From: Microbacterium sp.
Lineage (GTDB): Bacteria > Actinomycetota > Actinomycetes > Actinomycetales > Microbacteriaceae
NCBI GenBank assembly: GCA_003524435.1
Contig: DQHP01000009.1
Coordinates: 1 to 23,013, forward strand
Direction of reading: 5' to 3'
DNA: 23,013 nucleotides
This document shows, in pieces, positions 22,621 through 23,013 of this stretch; positions within the stretch are counted from its first letter, which is position 1, and each line of letters starts with the position of its first letter. The notes beneath the pieces were generated by a model. That model was not told where the DNA came from. It saw only the letters and a list, made by a program, of their open reading frames with translations, and ran no database searches. A program made the position numbers and the translations under genes.

Positions 22621-23013
22621 TCAGGGACGCGTGCTGCTGCGGTCTATGAGCTCGGTCGAGATCACGATCGCCGACTCGGATCCTGTCTCTTCGATATCGG
22701 CGATGAGCGCTGAGACAGCAGCTTCGGCGAGCGCGGAGAAGTTCTGCCTGATCGTCGTCAGCGGAGGGCGGTAGTTCGCCGCATCCGGAACATCATCGAA
22801 GCCGACCACGCTGACATCCTCCGGCACTCGTCGCCCCTGATCGGCAAGCGCACGCGTGAGCCCCAGCGCCATCTGGTCGTTCGCGCAGAAGATCGCGGTG
22901 GCAGTGCCGAGCGATGCGGCGGCGACATAGCCGGACTCCGCCGACCAGTCACCACGTACGACCGGTGGCGCTTCGACACCTGCATCCTGCAGCGCCCCAC
23001 GCCAGCCCCGTTC
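22621..23013 (-). CDS. LacI-family transcriptional regulator (LacI-3), C-terminal part, cut by window edge
   Basis: The frame is open from the right edge to the stop at 22621 and gives 130 residues of the effector domain of a LacI/GalR repressor: AIFCANDQMALGLTRALADQG, VPEDVSVVGFDDVPDAANYRPPLTTIRQNF and ALIADIEETG. The DNA-binding domain lies outside the window. It is 98 bases ahead of the Gfo-DUF993 operon on the same strand, with operator E between, so it probably represses that operon. Confidence 0.9.
   Translation of the reverse strand, partial: ERGWRGALQDAGVEAPPVVRGDWSAESGYVAAASLGTATAIFCANDQMALGLTRALADQGRRVPEDVSVVGFDDVPDAANYRPPLTTIRQNFSALAEAAVSALIADIEETGSESAIVISTELIDRSSTRP

Noticed and set aside
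1..23013. tRNA, rRNA, CRISPR, insertion sequence or prophage
   Set aside because: None of the expected conserved cores, repeats or transposase/integrase motifs was seen in either strand.

Overview
The window looks like the chromosome of a high-GC actinobacterium, most like Microbacteriaceae (for example Microbacterium). The reasons are GC-rich codons, AGGAG ribosome sites, many ATGA/GTGA stop-start overlaps, LacI repressors beside each sugar operon, and a CUT1 ABC importer without its own ATPase. The genus is an inference. I see no tRNA, rRNA, CRISPR or insertion sequence. The window is nearly all coding, and no gap between genes exceeds about 160 bases.

Left block (1-7704, all leftward): a lipoprotein solute-binding protein, two permeases, a cytoplasmic GH29 alpha-L-fucosidase-like enzyme and a secreted PL6 lyase, then a LacI repressor and the N-terminal part of a glycerate kinase. 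A perfect 14-bp hairpin separates the lyase from the repressor. Middle block (7838-15398): a D-2-hydroxyacid dehydrogenase; a manD-gntK-SGNH hydrolase operon; a uxuB-lacI operon; and divergent uxaC. Together UxaC, UxuB and ManD form the route glucuronate -> fructuronate -> mannonate -> 2-keto-3-deoxygluconate (KDG). Next (15412-18330) is a 972-residue secreted protein that joins an F5/8 type C module, an unassigned right-handed beta-helix and a PL6 lyase domain paralogous to the short lyase.

Right block (18489-22522, leftward): a coupled operon of a Gfo/Idh/MocA oxidoreductase, a DUF993 (DHDPS-like) TIM barrel and two xylose-isomerase-like TIM barrels. It is preceded by a different LacI-type operator and the C-terminal part of a third LacI repressor. 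It may be a second sugar pathway of the oxidation/elimination type.

The most useful observation is a 16-bp near-palindrome, TGGCAARCGNTTGCCR, found exactly four times: before the importer operon, manD, between uxuB and uxaC, and before the large lyase. It ties depolymerisation, import and uronate breakdown into one likely LacI regulon. My working model is that secreted PL6 lyases cut a uronate-containing, possibly fucosylated and acetylated polysaccharide; the fragments are imported; GH29 and the cytoplasmic SGNH esterase trim them; and uronate goes to KDG. The usual partners of a lyase pathway (GH88/GH105, KduI/KduD, DehR, KDG kinase, KDPG aldolase) are absent here, so the substrate is unlikely to be handled by the textbook alginate route, unless those genes lie elsewhere.
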